DNA of 64,000 nt from NCBI GenBank assembly GCA_050084985.1, contig JBITNC010000001.1, positions 183,148,001 through 183,212,000 of the forward strand, given 5' to 3'. The position numbers and the translations under genes were made by a program. The notes under the pieces are model-generated. The model searched no databases, was not told where the DNA came from, and worked only from the letters and a program-made list of their open reading frames with translations. Shown piece after piece: positions 25,551 through 36,340 of the stretch (position 1 is the first letter of the stretch; each line of letters begins with the position of its first letter). Source of the stretch: Nageia nagi (Eukaryota; Pinophyta).

Positions 25551-25631
25551 GTCACCGGTGTTTACCATACAAATGCTAGCAACTAGCTCAAAATGTTGGT
25601 GACTATTTTGGGTCATTGGTGACTAGGTTTT
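25551..25631. repeat. 20-bp repeat array in O 3' LTR
   Basis: Four units of about 20 bp start with GTCACCGGTGTTTACC, ATGCTAGCAACTAGC, ATGTTGGTGACTATT and TCATTGGTGACTAGG. The first holds the palindrome CACCGGTG. The same array stands in all four LTRs of O and I. Confidence 0.7.
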
Positions 25632-25828
25632 TAACTTTGTGACAATATTAACTGATTGCCTAATAGCCAATTTTATCTAAAAAGAGTCATGTGACCACCC
25701 ATTTTGCATGTACTCAATAGGGGCTATCCAATAATAGGGTTTTTTAGACCTATTTTATATTGTTACAAAGAGTTATGATTATTTTAATGTTTACTAGTTA
25801 AGAAGGGGACATTTTTAGGTGTCTACAT

Positions 25829-25842
25829 TTTGCCCCTTTTTG
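25829..25842 (-). promoter_or_regulatory. Polypurine tract of O
   Basis: Minus strand AAAAAGGGGCAAAA abuts the LTR start TGTAGACACC. An identical tract precedes the 3' LTR of element I at 44622-44635. Confidence 0.9.
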
Positions 25843-26311
25843 AATTATCAACTGAAAAATGTGGTTGATAATTTCAAAAACATAGGATGGGGAGCTTTGT
25901 TGCTCTATTGTTTGTTGTTGCCTTTTTATTATATAAGTTTTGACTCAATTTCTTAGATGAATCAAAATTTTGATAAAATGTGTTTTCATTTTACATTTGA
26001 TGTAGTTTTGAAAACAAATTTAAATATACTTCAGAAGTGACTATTTTCGGTACGTGTTGAGCTTGTTTGATAGTTGCATGACATTTTTGTTATGTCATTT
26101 TGCATGTCTAAGTGCACATGTACTGTATAAGTCCTCTTTAGTATATGAGTTTGATGGTGTTGTCTTTTGTCCTGACAATGGGGTTTTAGGATGATCTCCT
26201 GTAATAATGATACATCACATTTTATCGTATTTGATTTTCTTGACCAATTTGAGGTTATTTTGAGAAAATTTTAACATTCTCATGGCTATTTCTAAATGCA
26301 GCATTTTACTT

Positions 26312-26410
26312 CCAATCACCAGTGTTTAGTGGCGATCATTGACGTTCATCTTAGAGTCATCGACATTTAGATACAGTCACCGGCATCCATCTCTAAGTCA
26401 TCAAATGTTT
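26312..26410. repeat. 20-bp repeat array upstream of O polypurine tract
   Basis: Five units with a period of about 20: AATCACCAGTGTTTAGTGG, CGATCATTGACGTTCATC, AGTCATCGACATTTAGAT, AGTCACCGGCATCCATC and AAGTCATCAAATG. It is the same motif as in the LTRs and the leader. Confidence 0.7.
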
Positions 26411-26796
26411 AAAAAAGAAAAAATTTTGATTTTTTCTTATTCACTACTTTTTATCTGTCACTTTCATTGTTAGCTAGCATGAGTTTCCCTTACAATCTTG
26501 TTGATTTCCAGCCATTGATATTTTCTACGATCACCATGCCTCCACATAGACTCTCCACTGAACATTCTCGACCTATCTGAGAAGAGGTAGGGTTTTGAAA
26601 TCTCTTTCTTTTCTATTGTTTGTATATAACTTGTAATTTAACAGTTTAATTTCAAAATTGAAACCATATATGACATTTAAAAATCATTTTGATTATTTTT
26701 ATCAGATGAATTTTGTAAATCCTACTTTTATGTATGTTTTTTTATGAAATTTTTCATAATCTGGCCTCGGTCATTGACCTAGGCCAAATGGGTGAC

Positions 26797-26885
26797 AGAG
26801 TCGCTGGCGTTTGGAATGCAAATGCCGACAACTAAGTCTTACCTATTTGAAATGTCGATGTTTCAATATGAAATGCCAATTTTCT
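26797..26885. repeat. Further 20-bp repeat array at the start of aORF1
   Basis: Units AGAGTCGCTGGCGTTTGG, AAATGCCGACAACTAAG, AATGTCGATGTTTCAAT and AATGCCAATTTTC. They overlap the first 30 codons of the open frame that begins at 26792, so those codons are probably repeat sequence and not part of the PMD protein. Confidence 0.6.
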
Positions 26886-26929
26886 CTTTTCTTTTTTTTT
26901 TAAAGCTAAACCTTTTTAACATTATACAA

Positions 26930-28930
26930 GTTCAAGACATTTTTGAGCCTCGAGGTAGATATCCCTCGATTCTACAGAAGGGGAGAGGTCTTCTAGGTCC
27001 AGCTGATCATGCCTTTTTTAGGTCCACCAGTTTTGGAGTGGGTCCACACATGGGCTACATTCATTGGGAGTACCCATTATTAGCTACATTGTTAGATAGA
27101 TGGGATGCAATGACATGCACTTTTCATCTTTCGATAGGGGAGATGACTGTTACAATAGAGAACATACATAGATTATATAGACTCCCCATTCATGGACGAA
27201 GGATTTTGCCTATGGTAGATAGGACAAGAGCTTTACTTGCTATTTCTTATTTGTATGGGGTCGCTCGGGTTGATACTATTATTTCAAAGATTATTTCAAG
27301 TGGTATCCAATATTACTAGTATTTACTAGAGGATCAGCAAGGGACGATCTATTTTTCATATTTGATGGGTTTGGTACAATGTTATGCTCTCCTTGATACT
27401 GGCAGTGGGAGATTTCTGTGGTCATCATTGCCTATTATTATGGATATGATGCAACATGGTACGGTATATGCTTGGGCACCCACATTGTTAGCTCAGATTT
27501 GTAGGGAGCTATTCTTTTATTCATAGGGGCATAGGGCCTCTTTATCAGTTACTATCACATTGCAGGCATGGGCCTATGAGCTTATAGCTATGGCTCATCC
27601 TCTAGGGTTACCGATGCTAGGGTTTAGTAGTCACTTGGATTATGAGGTGGGCATAGTCTGATGGCATGATGATTTTTATATTCACCCATCGAATGGAGTT
27701 CGTTGGGATGTGAACTATTATTGCCACATGCTTAATCACTTGATTCTAGATCAAGTGAGATTTAGACTTTACCGCTTGTATCCCATCTGGAGAGAGCTCA
27801 CAACTAAGCTTACTGGTATTCGATAGCCACATGTTTTGAGTAGTCATCAAGCTAATTTTTTGGAGTACTTTCATTTTGAGTAGGTGCATCATTAGTTCAG
27901 TTTAGTTTAGTATGTACCTACCCCAATAGTGCCATATTAGTGTGAGGGCACCATTTCAGCAGAGGGTGTACAGCTGTTGGTTTACATAGAGCCAAATCCT
28001 ACTCAGGAGGAGGGATTATTAGAGGTTGATACCAGAGAGGATGATGTAGGGGTGTCTGAGGCCTTTAGGGCCTAGTGGGAGGAGGGAGATGATGTCCCAT
28101 AGGGTGGATTGGAGGGTTGACACATTTGTAGGCACATTGATGTTGATGCAGAGTTGGGTGCAATAGTAAGAGGGGGAGAGGTAGGCGAGGAGCCTACAGG
28201 AGCGGAGGCTATGAGAGAGGAGACTACTGGTGAGGAGGTTATGGTAGATGCTCCTAAGGAGGTGGCTATGGGTGTAGGTGAGGAGGGAGCTACCCTAGAG
28301 GTTACACACAGAGTCAAGGAGGCTCCTACTACCCAGGTTCCTAGCATTGATACTTTGCTAGGTGATATTTATGAGCTGAGACACCAGTTAGCATAGGCCC
28401 ACTCATGTATGTATAGATACAAGGCTAAGTAAGATAGGTATAGACATGAGAGGGATGAGGCTCATTCCTCTTTATAGGGAGCTCAGGCTCATCAGTTGGG
28501 AGCAGCCTCTACTTCTGAAGGTGGTCCTTTAGTTGTTCATCATGGCATTTATCAGCAGTGAGATTTTTATAGTGGTATAGTATAGTCATGGCTGATAGGT
28601 GTTCTAGCTTTTACTCTAGGGGCTTAGTATCCTATACCTCTAGATACTTATATGCTTATAGATATTTTAGTATATCAGATAGGTAGCAGTGCACAGGGCA
28701 TAGTTGGATCCCCAGGTAGGACTCAGAGGTCACAAGGTCTTTCTAGCAGGAGTGGTACACCTTAGGCATCTCCCTTAGGGGTTGTTGGTTCATCTGAGTT
28801 GCAAAGAGCTCAGCATCCAGGTAGTCCTACCAGCTCCATAGGCATTACTCCTCTAGGTCAAGGTACCAGAGAGACCAGTAGATGATAGAGGCGACTGAGT
28901 AGTCCTAGCAGATAGGGTAGTGGTTGGGGT
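26930..28930 (+). pseudogene. Antisense plant mobile domain ORF of element O (aORF1)
   Basis: It lies between the integrase and 3' LTR of O on the opposite strand. The frame stays constant from 26792 to at least 28396, with about 19 stops and no shift. The domain starts with EPRGRYPSILQ. It has WDAMTCTFHLSIGEMTVTIE (about 27105-27160), LYRLPIHGRRI, YAWAPTLLAQICRELFF (about 27467) and QAWAYELIAM (about 27566), which fit the PMD/aminotransferase-like family. The C-terminal part is acidic and Gly/Glu-rich (28154-28340), then a heptad-like LLGDIYELRHQLA, then a Ser/Gly-rich tail. It is clearly GC-richer than the flanks. An upstream exon from the ATG near 26536 is possible but unproven. Confidence 0.85.
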
Positions 28931-29484
28931 AGTCTTTGAGGATACCCTTTTTTCATGATGTTATTTTTATATGCTTATGAGGTTATTAGACCCTTGTATT
29001 TTATTATATGATTCATGATGTTATGATGACCTTTTGATGGACTATAATGATGTATATATAAATAGATAGATCTTTGATATTTATGATACTTGTATGATTC
29101 TGATGCATGAGCTTTCATTCTATATATATATTTATGATAAAATAGGTATGATGTGTTGTTATGTAGATCATGATTGTCTTTTAATTACTTGATGATGAAT
29201 AGATGTTAATGATATATGTAATTTTTGAAATGTATGATGTATAGATATAATTGTGGAATGTATGATGTATAATGATGAAATATATAACATACATCAACAA
29301 AATTAATTTGATGATGTTACTAATATCAAAATTAAGTTAATAATAAGTATGATTATATTTGCTATAATCAATAAATCCAATTGATAATTTTAATAAGTTA
29401 AGTTATTTAAGGACATATTTTTATTATATTTTTGCGGAATCAGATGCATCATCTTTCGTACTTGGAAATTTCACAATAAACTTT
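28931..29484. other. AT-rich spacer downstream of aORF1
   Basis: About 550 bases dominated by short ATGATG and TATGAT words with no gene. It may include the 3' end of an aORF1 transcript. The abrupt fall in GC at about 28930 marks the end of the coding-like region. Confidence 0.45.
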
Positions 29485-29772
29485 CTTGACATGACAAACT
29501 ATTGATTTATGGATGCATATGAACATTAACTTTATCTTGGTCAAGGGAACAACAAATAATCATTCTTATCCTTTCCAAAGAAAAGCAATTTTAATAATGT
29601 TCAAAGGTAATAGGTAGTAGTAAAAATGGCTTGACATGACACACTAGTGACTTATGGATGTATATGAACATTAACTTTATCTTGGTTAGGGGAACAATAA
29701 ATAATCATTCCTATCCTTTCCAAAGAAAAGCAAATTTAATAATATTCAAAGATAGTGATATTCTCAAAAGGA
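29485..29772. repeat. Tandem duplication of 145 bp in O
   Basis: CTTGACATGACAAACTA at 29485 recurs as CTTGACATGACACACTA at 29630. The following AACATTAACTTTATCTTGGT and ATCCTTTCCAAAGAAAAGCA blocks sit at the same offset. It is the 3' tandem repeat region usual in Tat elements. Confidence 0.85.
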
Positions 29773-30948
29773 ATGGGTTTAACACAATGGCACAAATGAT
29801 TCAAAACACAAACACATTACAAACTATGACAACAGATTAGATGATTTTGGATTAATAACCAAGTTATGATAACATCTACCTCATCTTTCTTTATCTCAAG
29901 ATTTAACAACCTAAGATGATATCAAACAATATTGTTATATGTTGATAAAAAATCTACAAACTCCAGTGTGTGTAGTGAGATTCATTCCCCTTCTTAGATC
30001 ATTTGAGATGAAATATCCTAGAGACATTAATAAGCTAGTCTATCCGTATGAAATGTATAGAGGTCCATAGGAAAGAAGGTCACTTACCAAAATGGACATA
30101 TCACCACTCATAAGGTATGCCTCATTTCCAGATAGGCATCCATAGCCCCAATGAGGATTAACCCCTCGATCCTGCTACAACCTTGCTCTACTAACAGTCA
30201 GGCATCCATAGCCCCAGTAGAGGATATTGTAATCACCCAAGAATCATTGATATAATGTAGCAATTTTTTTTTTCATCTCTTTTTTTTTTCTTCTTTTTTT
30301 TTTTAATCAAATGATTCTTGGGTTCAAGATGAAGTGAATAATAGGATAGACACATAACTTTCACTTTTAATATCTCTTAGAATGATTTCATTCAAATTCT
30401 CTTAGATTTTTTTTTTTTAATGTTGTAAGTGCTTGGAGTTTATGGATTTTCTTTCAAACATAAACTTTATGTTTTTCTATCATCTATGGTATATCATTTC
30501 TTTATAAAAGAAAATACAAGGTGAATGTAGTGATAACAAGGAGATTATTCTAAAATGACCTTTTCACACATTACACATTTACTGGATAATCACTTTCACA
30601 ATGACATGTAACATATATTCACATCATACGAGGGCAGGGCACCTAATTACCAAGTGACCTCTAGATGTTTCCATTTAGGTAGATTTTATAATTTTATAAT
30701 TTTTATGTGTTTTATAGTTTTCAATTTTTTATGATTTTATAAATTTTTCAATTTTTTAGGATTTTATAATTTTTTCTAGGGAATCTATTCATGACACGTT
30801 CAAATCGAGTTTGTACTGCATCAGGATTAAATGAGCAATGTGTTGAACTAAACAAAAAACTAAAATCCAATACCACTTGATTATGATAGATTTCTGGAAT
30901 ACAATAATCTAAGTGTTCAGATGTTATGATTTGAGTGATAGAAATGAT
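29773..30948. other. O 3' non-coding block shared with element I
   Basis: It contains a stretch at 30050-30265 whose reverse complement matches 40889-41130 of element I. This includes two copies of GGCATCCATAGCCCCA (30129 and 30201). Long pyrimidine runs follow at 30262-30307 and 30404-30420. I see no ORF. The match to I shows it to be a standard part of this family's 3' region. Confidence 0.7.
30262..30307 (-). promoter_or_regulatory. Conserved internal purine tract of O
   Basis: The minus strand is a run of nearly pure A/G of about 45 bases around AAAGAGATGAAAA. Element I has an equivalent sense-strand tract at 40823-40876, also around AAAAGAGATGATAAAAA and beside the same flank. A second plus-strand primer site is possible but not shown. 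Confidence 0.45.
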
Positions 30949-31987
30949 TCATTCTTGATGTTTTAAAGTCAAGTTGTGAGTACAATCAACTATTATTTTG
31001 GGCTTTTCTATAGGCCACAGAAGATAGAAATATATCATTAAATCATATTCTGAGTTAGGGGAACACCATAACTCAAATGCATTGATACACACAATAACTT
31101 GATATCCATTTACTTTGACATCCCAACCATAAGATTCACGTGCATCATAGAATGTCAAGGCCATTTTTTTTTGTATTTCAAGAGGCATGGAAAAGATATT
31201 TGAATACAAAAGAGTAGGAACATTACGAATAGCTTTCATAAAGATATCTTTGTCATACCTACTTTCGAACCCTAGAAGATAACTTCCATTATTCCACACT
31301 TTATGTTCTTTTGATAGTTTTTCGATAATCTCATTTCTAACCCTGATTTGATTCATCATTGTAAGTTCGGCAATACGACAAGCTTGTCTTTCTTCCAACT
31401 TTCATTTTTGAATTATGTGTCGCATTTGTATGCGAGAAAATCTATGAATTTACCTATAGTATTGTTGTGACGTTCTAGGAGGAAAAGCCACAAAAGTATT
31501 TGAAAAATCATAAATCACCCTTTTATGAGGTAAATAATGTAAAATTTCATCCATCCATTCTAGGCTTTTTGGTTAATTGTTCAACATATTTCTACCTAGC
31601 TAAAAGGAGTGAATACTCAGTTAATTGGCAATTTATAATGATTCTCAGTATTCCATAAGGCCATTATAGGCAGAAAACTATTATTTCTTGTGATATTCTT
31701 TCCATATGGGTGAAGTAGATTTGCGGATCTAAAATAATGCTTACTTCATATCCACAAAAAGTGACTTCCCAATCATTATTTCTACCACAAAATGTATGAT
31801 ATGTTCTTTCATATTGTTCATCAATAGTCAATTATAAATAATTTAAGAGATTAAGATCAAATCCATATTTTAAATATGTCAATGCTAAATCACCTGGATA
31901 TCTTAGTGGGGGAAATCGTACTTGTGGTGGCATTATGCTACCATCAGCAAATTCCTTTGTTAGATTCATCCTTTCTGTTTTAATCAT
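30949..31987 (-). pseudogene. Extra sense ORF after O integrase, duplicated domain
   Basis: Unrecognised protein remains. The first part starts at the ATG at 31987 (MIKTERMNLTKEFADGSIMP) and has stops. The second is a clean 149-codon frame, 31398-30949, out of frame with the first. The two parts resemble each other: THTFCGRNNDWEV-type FCGRNNDWEVTFCGYEV then WPYGILRIIINC, against FYDARESYGWDVKVNGYQV then LLWPIEKPKIIVDC. This is a tandem-duplicated domain of about 100 residues. It is on the gag-pol strand just after integrase. It may be an accessory ORF of this Tat family or a captured host fragment; function unknown. Confidence 0.5.
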
Positions 31988-32109
31988 TAACACTTGACAA
32001 ATATTAATACTTTTATTTATTTATTAATTCAATAGTAAAAAAAAATGAAAGAAAACTAATGTACATATATATATATATATCTATTTTATGTATGGAAGGG
32101 TCAAAGATG

Positions 32110-33185
32110 CATGATATTTATAGGTTCACACTCTTCATTTCCTTCTAAATCTGATAGATGATAAGTTCCTTTACCGAATTTTTTCTTAATGATATATGGT
32201 CCTAACCAATTCGAAGCAAACTTATCTCTAAGTTGTTGTTCTATTCATGAAGTTTGTTGATTTTCTTTTAAAACCAAATCACCTATTTTGAACTCATGAA
32301 TTAAATCCCTTTTATCAAAATCTCATTTTATCCTCTTCTGATAGACATGCATATGTTCTAAAATATTAATACATTTTTCATCTAAAAGTAGCAACTGATC
32401 TAAGTGAGTCCGTCTTGCTTCTTCATCAGAATTTTGCTCACTTAGATTTACTTTAAGGGATGGTATCTCAAGTTCTATGGGTAAAATGGCTTCTGTTCCA
32501 TATACTAAAGAGAATGGTGTTGCCCCAATAGGGGTGCGTACACTGGTACGATAAGCCCATAAGGCCTTTGATATTTGCATATGCCAATCTCTATGAGAAT
32601 CATTTACTATTTTTGCTAAGATGTTCCAAATAGTTTTATTAGTAGCTTCTGCCTGTCCATTACCTTGTGGATAATATGGAGTGGAAAAACTTTATTTAAT
32701 TTTATACTTGTCACATATTTGTTTTACATCCTTATTTTTAAAATTCTTTCCATTATCCATAATTAATTGGTTCGGTATACTGAATCTACATATAATATAA
32801 CTTTCTATAAATTCTGCGATTCTTGAACCAGTAGTGGAAGTCATAGGAATAACCTCTACCCATTTAGTAGAATATTTAGTTGCTGTGATAATGAACTTGT
32901 GTCCACCAGAAGACATAGGTGTAATTTGACCTATTAAATCTAATGCCCATTTAGAGAATGGCCAAAGTGATTATGTAGGATGTAGTTCTTGAGATGGTTG
33001 TGAAAATAAATAAGCGTATTGTTGACATTTAAAATATTTTTTAACATATTCACAATAATCCCTTTCCATAGTAGGCCAATAATACCCCATTCAAATTAAT
33101 CATTTTACAATCGTAGCACCATTAAAATGTCCTCCACATGTTCCATCATGTGCGGAGGATATAGCTTTTTTAATGTCATTACATT
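32110..33185 (-). pseudogene. O integrase
   Basis: The order is complete. HHCC finger: about 33170-33030, HDGTCGGHFNG then YYWPTMERDYCEYVKKYFKC. Core: first acidic residue in WALDLIGQITP (about 32950), second in IMDNGKNFKN (about 32760), glutamate in GNGQAEATNKTI (about 32670). Then RTPIGATPFSLVYGTEAILP (about 32530) and a C-terminal GPY module LGPYIIKKKFGKGTYHLSDL (about 32200-32140). All three DDE positions are visible. A few stops, at about 32690 and 32322, break the frame, which is otherwise that of RT. It would insert the cDNA. Confidence 0.9.
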
Positions 33186-33420
33186 CAAGACATCTAAGTA
33201 AAATACCATTGAAATTTCATCGATGCAAGATATCCCCTATCAAACAATATTTAGTTGCTTTGATTTTAAATGCTCATCATGATGATTTATTAAGGTTTGC
33301 AGGAAGAGTTCCAAATTTTAAAAAATCTATCAATTCCTTGTACCAATTATCTTTATCAGTTACATCAATATTTAACACACTTTTTTCTTCATCTTCCTGT
33401 TGTAATGATGATTGAGACAA

Positions 33421-34114
33421 TTAAATTACCTCAACTTGAATTGAAGATTTTTTAGGATCCTCTAGGATAAGAGATCCAATAGAAGCCATAGCATCTGCAA
33501 ATCTATTAGATGATCTTGGTGCTGCTTCTATACTAAATTGGTCAAAAGATTTTAATAATTTCTCAACTAACACTTTATACTTTTGAAGTAAAGGTTCTTT
33601 ACATTGATAGAATCCTTTCACTTGATTTACAATAAGTAAAGAATCCCTAATAATCTTAATTCTTTTAAGTTTTAATTTAATAGTAGTTTTTAATGCTAAT
33701 ATCAAAGCTTCATATTTTGCATTATTATTAGTACAGGGAAATTTTAATTTAAATGAATATGGTATAGGGATCCCTTGCAGGGTTATAAACATAACACCTG
33801 CTCCACCACCTTGTTCACATTGAGAACCATCAAAGTGTATTGTCATATCCCAATCATCTTTAGGTTCTATAGGTATTTCAATTTCATCTAGTTGAAACAC
33901 CCCATCATCAGGTAATTCAATAACAAGGGGTTTATTATCTTGCAATGGATCATCAGTGAGATAATCAATAATTACTTATCCTTTTATTGACTTTTGTCCA
34001 ATAAAATGTAAATCAAATTTAGTTAAGTGCATTATCCACTTTGTAGTTCTTGAATTTTGATATGTTTTATTCATCATATATTTCAACGGATCCATTTTAG
34101 AGATGACGTATGTT
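33421..34114 (-). pseudogene. O tether end and archaeal-type RNase H (aRNH)
   Basis: From the nested insertion at 34114 the frame runs through MDPLKYMMNK and LTKFDLHFIGQKSIKG (end of the first, tether-type RNase H). One stop follows, then a 174-codon open domain at 33945-33421. That domain has DMTIHFDGSQCEQGGGAGV, CTNNNAKYEALILAL, IIRDSLLIVNQVKG and APRSSNRFADAMAS. These supply the D-E-D-D residues of an archaeal-like RNase H. A second RNase H of this kind is a known mark of the Tat clade. This domain is free of stops in O. Confidence 0.9.
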
Positions 34115-34119
34115 GTATG

Positions 34120-34968
34120 TGTAGACACCTAAAAATGTCCCCTTATTAACTAGTAAACATTGAACTAATCATAACTCTTTATACAAGCATCAAACAAGCT
34201 TGAAAACTCTATTATTGGATATCTCTCATTGAGTACATGCAAAATGAGTGGTCACATGACCCCTTTTCAATAAAAATTAACTATTTGGTGATCATTTTAA
34301 CATTGTTATAAAAATGGAAAACCAGTCGCCGATGACCCAAAACAAATACCGGCATTTTGAGCCAGTCATTGGTGTCCGCCTAGTAAATGCCAGCAACTCT
34401 ATAATAGCCGAATAGAAGCCAAAATAGTGAGAGAAAGTTGAAACAATTCAACTTTCCAAGATGAGGTGGATAGAGGGGGTCAGTTACGACCTAAGGTGGT
34501 TGTTCACTTCCTCTTACCAACCTTGAAACATCTCATCCAAAATCTATGAATACAAGCTAATACAAAGCAAATTGGGGAGAATCTTGACCCAAATTTGAAG
34601 TAGGGTAATGCTACCAAAATCTTGTGAGCTTATACATTTTATTATTTTATGTTAGCTTCAATTTAATATGTGTCATACATAGATGCTTTGATGTTATTAT
34701 CTTTTGCATGTGTGTAGGATTTACAGGTTGTCCACATCAAGGAGAGAAGTAAGCAAATCAAAAACAACGAAGATCTAACACCTTATTTTGGCAAATGGCA
34801 TTTGTAAAAGTCCCTTCCAAGGGCAAATTGTAGTTTGAGCTGAAAATCAATATCAATTCATAATTATATCATTTTTATCTATTTTTTATAATTTGAGGTT
34901 CAGTGAAGATTTAAGAATAATTTGTATTTCATGTTATTCTACATTCTAGCTCTATTTTCATTGCAACA
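34120..34968 (+). repeat. 5' LTR of element I
   Basis: TGTAGACACC...GCAACA, 849 bp. It differs from 44636-45482 mainly by transitions, many at CpG, and belongs to the same family as the O LTRs but a separate subfamily. The TATA position reads TATGAATA at 34545-34552. Confidence 0.93.
34323..34412. repeat. 20-bp repeat array in I 5' LTR
   Basis: Units AGTCGCCGATGACCC, AATACCGGCATTTTGAG, AGTCATTGGTGTCCGCC and AATGCCAGCAACTC with a period of about 20. In the other LTR the array is at 44838-44926. Confidence 0.7.
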
Positions 34969-34970
34969 TT

Positions 34971-34991
34971 TTGGTGCTAGAAGGACGGCCC
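34971..34991 (+). promoter_or_regulatory. Primer binding site of I
   Basis: Two bases after the LTR comes TTGGTGCTAGAAGGACGGCC. The corresponding site of O reads CTAGCGCTAGAAGGAGGGCC. The shared form TGGYGCTAGAAGGASGGCC ends, as a primer site should, opposite a tRNA CCA end. I could not assign the tRNA; it is not the initiator-Met type used by E. Confidence 0.75.
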
Positions 34992-35118
34992 TTCCATTAT
35001 TGATAGGTAGGTTTTTTGTTTATAATGATTTTACCTTTTTGTTATTTGGTTTATTTGAATTTCTCCATATACTAACTTCAAATTTTGCATTCTATGCATT
35101 TTAGGAAATTTGTTGTAG

Positions 35119-35265
35119 AAATGCTAGCGATTGGAATCGGACACTGATGATTCAGAAGGAATGCCAACGTTTCAAATACCAAATGCTAATGATTGGAATT
35201 GAACACCAGTGACTCAAAATAAATGCCAACGACCTCTATCTAAACACCGATGACTCAAATTCTAG
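35119..35265. repeat. 20-bp repeat array in I leader
   Basis: Seven or so units of about 20 bp, for example AATGCTAGCGATTGGAATC, ACACTGATGATTCAGAAGG, AATGCCAACGTTTCAAATA, ACACCAGTGACTCAAAATA and ACACCGATGACTCAAATTC. The leader of O has the same array at 52930-53095 in the opposite orientation. Confidence 0.75.
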
Positions 35266-35439
35266 GTCATTTTTGTCTCTTTTGGCATATCTAAAAATAA
35301 AAATGTATAAAATAAATATAAGGATACTTTTGAGTGTGATTTCTTTGCCTAGAATGCATATAGGAATGGGTAGAAAAGGTTAAATGCATATCTTTTATCA
35401 ATTTATTTTATGTATAATGTTATGTATTTACTTTCATGT

Positions 35440-36331
35440 TTTGGGTGAAGGGTATGTACACATTAATACTTTTTATCTTGTCTACTTATGCTCTCCCTTT
35501 GCGCTTTGTATGATCTAAGGTGATCAGAATAGACTTGATAATAAGGAGTAATTAATCCTTCTTTTCTTTCACTTTCACACTATCATTAATTTGGTTAATT
35601 TATCTTCACATAATGACCTCTTACTAGTAAGAGGAGGCAATTTACCACACATAAATACTTCCATAATTGGAAGGAGTAAATGAATCACATTTAATTTGGA
35701 ATGAACTTAAGGAAAATAAATCAGGTTTTTGGGTAGTGTAAATCATATTAAAAGGTTAATGAATTGGAGGGATTCGAATACACTAAGTACTTTCACTTAA
35801 CAAAGTATGCTCTCACTTTTGCACTTCAAGCAATCCTAAGTGATCAGAAATAAGTTAAGTGAAAGAGGTAAAATTTATTTACATTTTATTTGAAAATATA
35901 CTTCACATTAACACTCTTAAAGTGGTCTACCATTACCACTCCATTGGAGGTCTAAGGGAGGTGACTCTTGGAGGAGTAATTGAACCTAACTTAATTAATT
36001 TATCCACACTTAATGGCTTTTTACTAAGTCTACTCTTACCACTCCATTGGAGGTCGAAGAGATATGTGACTAGTAAGAAGAGGGAATTTATCACATATAA
36101 AACTTCCATAGCTAGAAGGAGTTAATGAATATCATTAAGAGGTTGGATAATGAATCACATTATAATTAAAAAAGAACAACGGGGTCTATTAAGGTGAAGA
36201 TTCACTTAAAATAAACTTTTGATTGCATCACATTAAGATAAGATAAATAAATGGACATGAATGTTTGGGAGGGTAGTATGCATAAATGTATTTTACTTGT
36301 TTAAATGCATTTCATAAGGCCTTAAAGGAAT
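35440..36331 (+). other. Leader of I with degenerate direct repeats
   Basis: Homologous to the O leader (about 51845-52730) up to about 36331, where similarity ends abruptly. It contains paired copies of TATGCTCTC (35486, 35807), GGTGATCAGAA-type blocks (35520, 35840), ACTCCATTGGAGGTC (35938, 36041) and an ACTAGTAAGA block followed by a GAAGGAGT tail. An 88-codon open frame at 35859-36125 is shared with O (87 codons), but it overlaps these repeats and is more likely a structured or regulatory leader than a gene. Confidence 0.6.
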
Positions 36332-36340
36332 TTTATCATT

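Larger units (their letters stand above)
24976..25828 (-). repeat. 3' LTR of element O
   Basis: The plus strand runs from TGTTGTAGTG to AGGTGTCTACA, so the minus strand is TGTAGACACC...CAACA. It is very close to 53229-54079 over its full 853 bp. A TATAAATA lies on the minus strand at 25400-25393, and the 20-bp CpG-rich repeat array is at 25551-25631. Confidence 0.93.

Noticed and set aside
26532-26930. Upstream exon of aORF1 from the ATG near 26536 with an intron to about 26930
   Set aside because: The donor-like GAGGTAGG and the pyrimidine-rich stretch before AAAG near 26905 are suggestive, but a stop lies in the short exon and no transcript evidence exists. Not called as a feature.
28072-28347. 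Ser/Thr/Pro-rich minus-strand ORF of 91 codons
   Set aside because: It is the complement of the Gly/Glu-rich part of aORF1, which lies in frame with the PMD. A shadow of biased composition.
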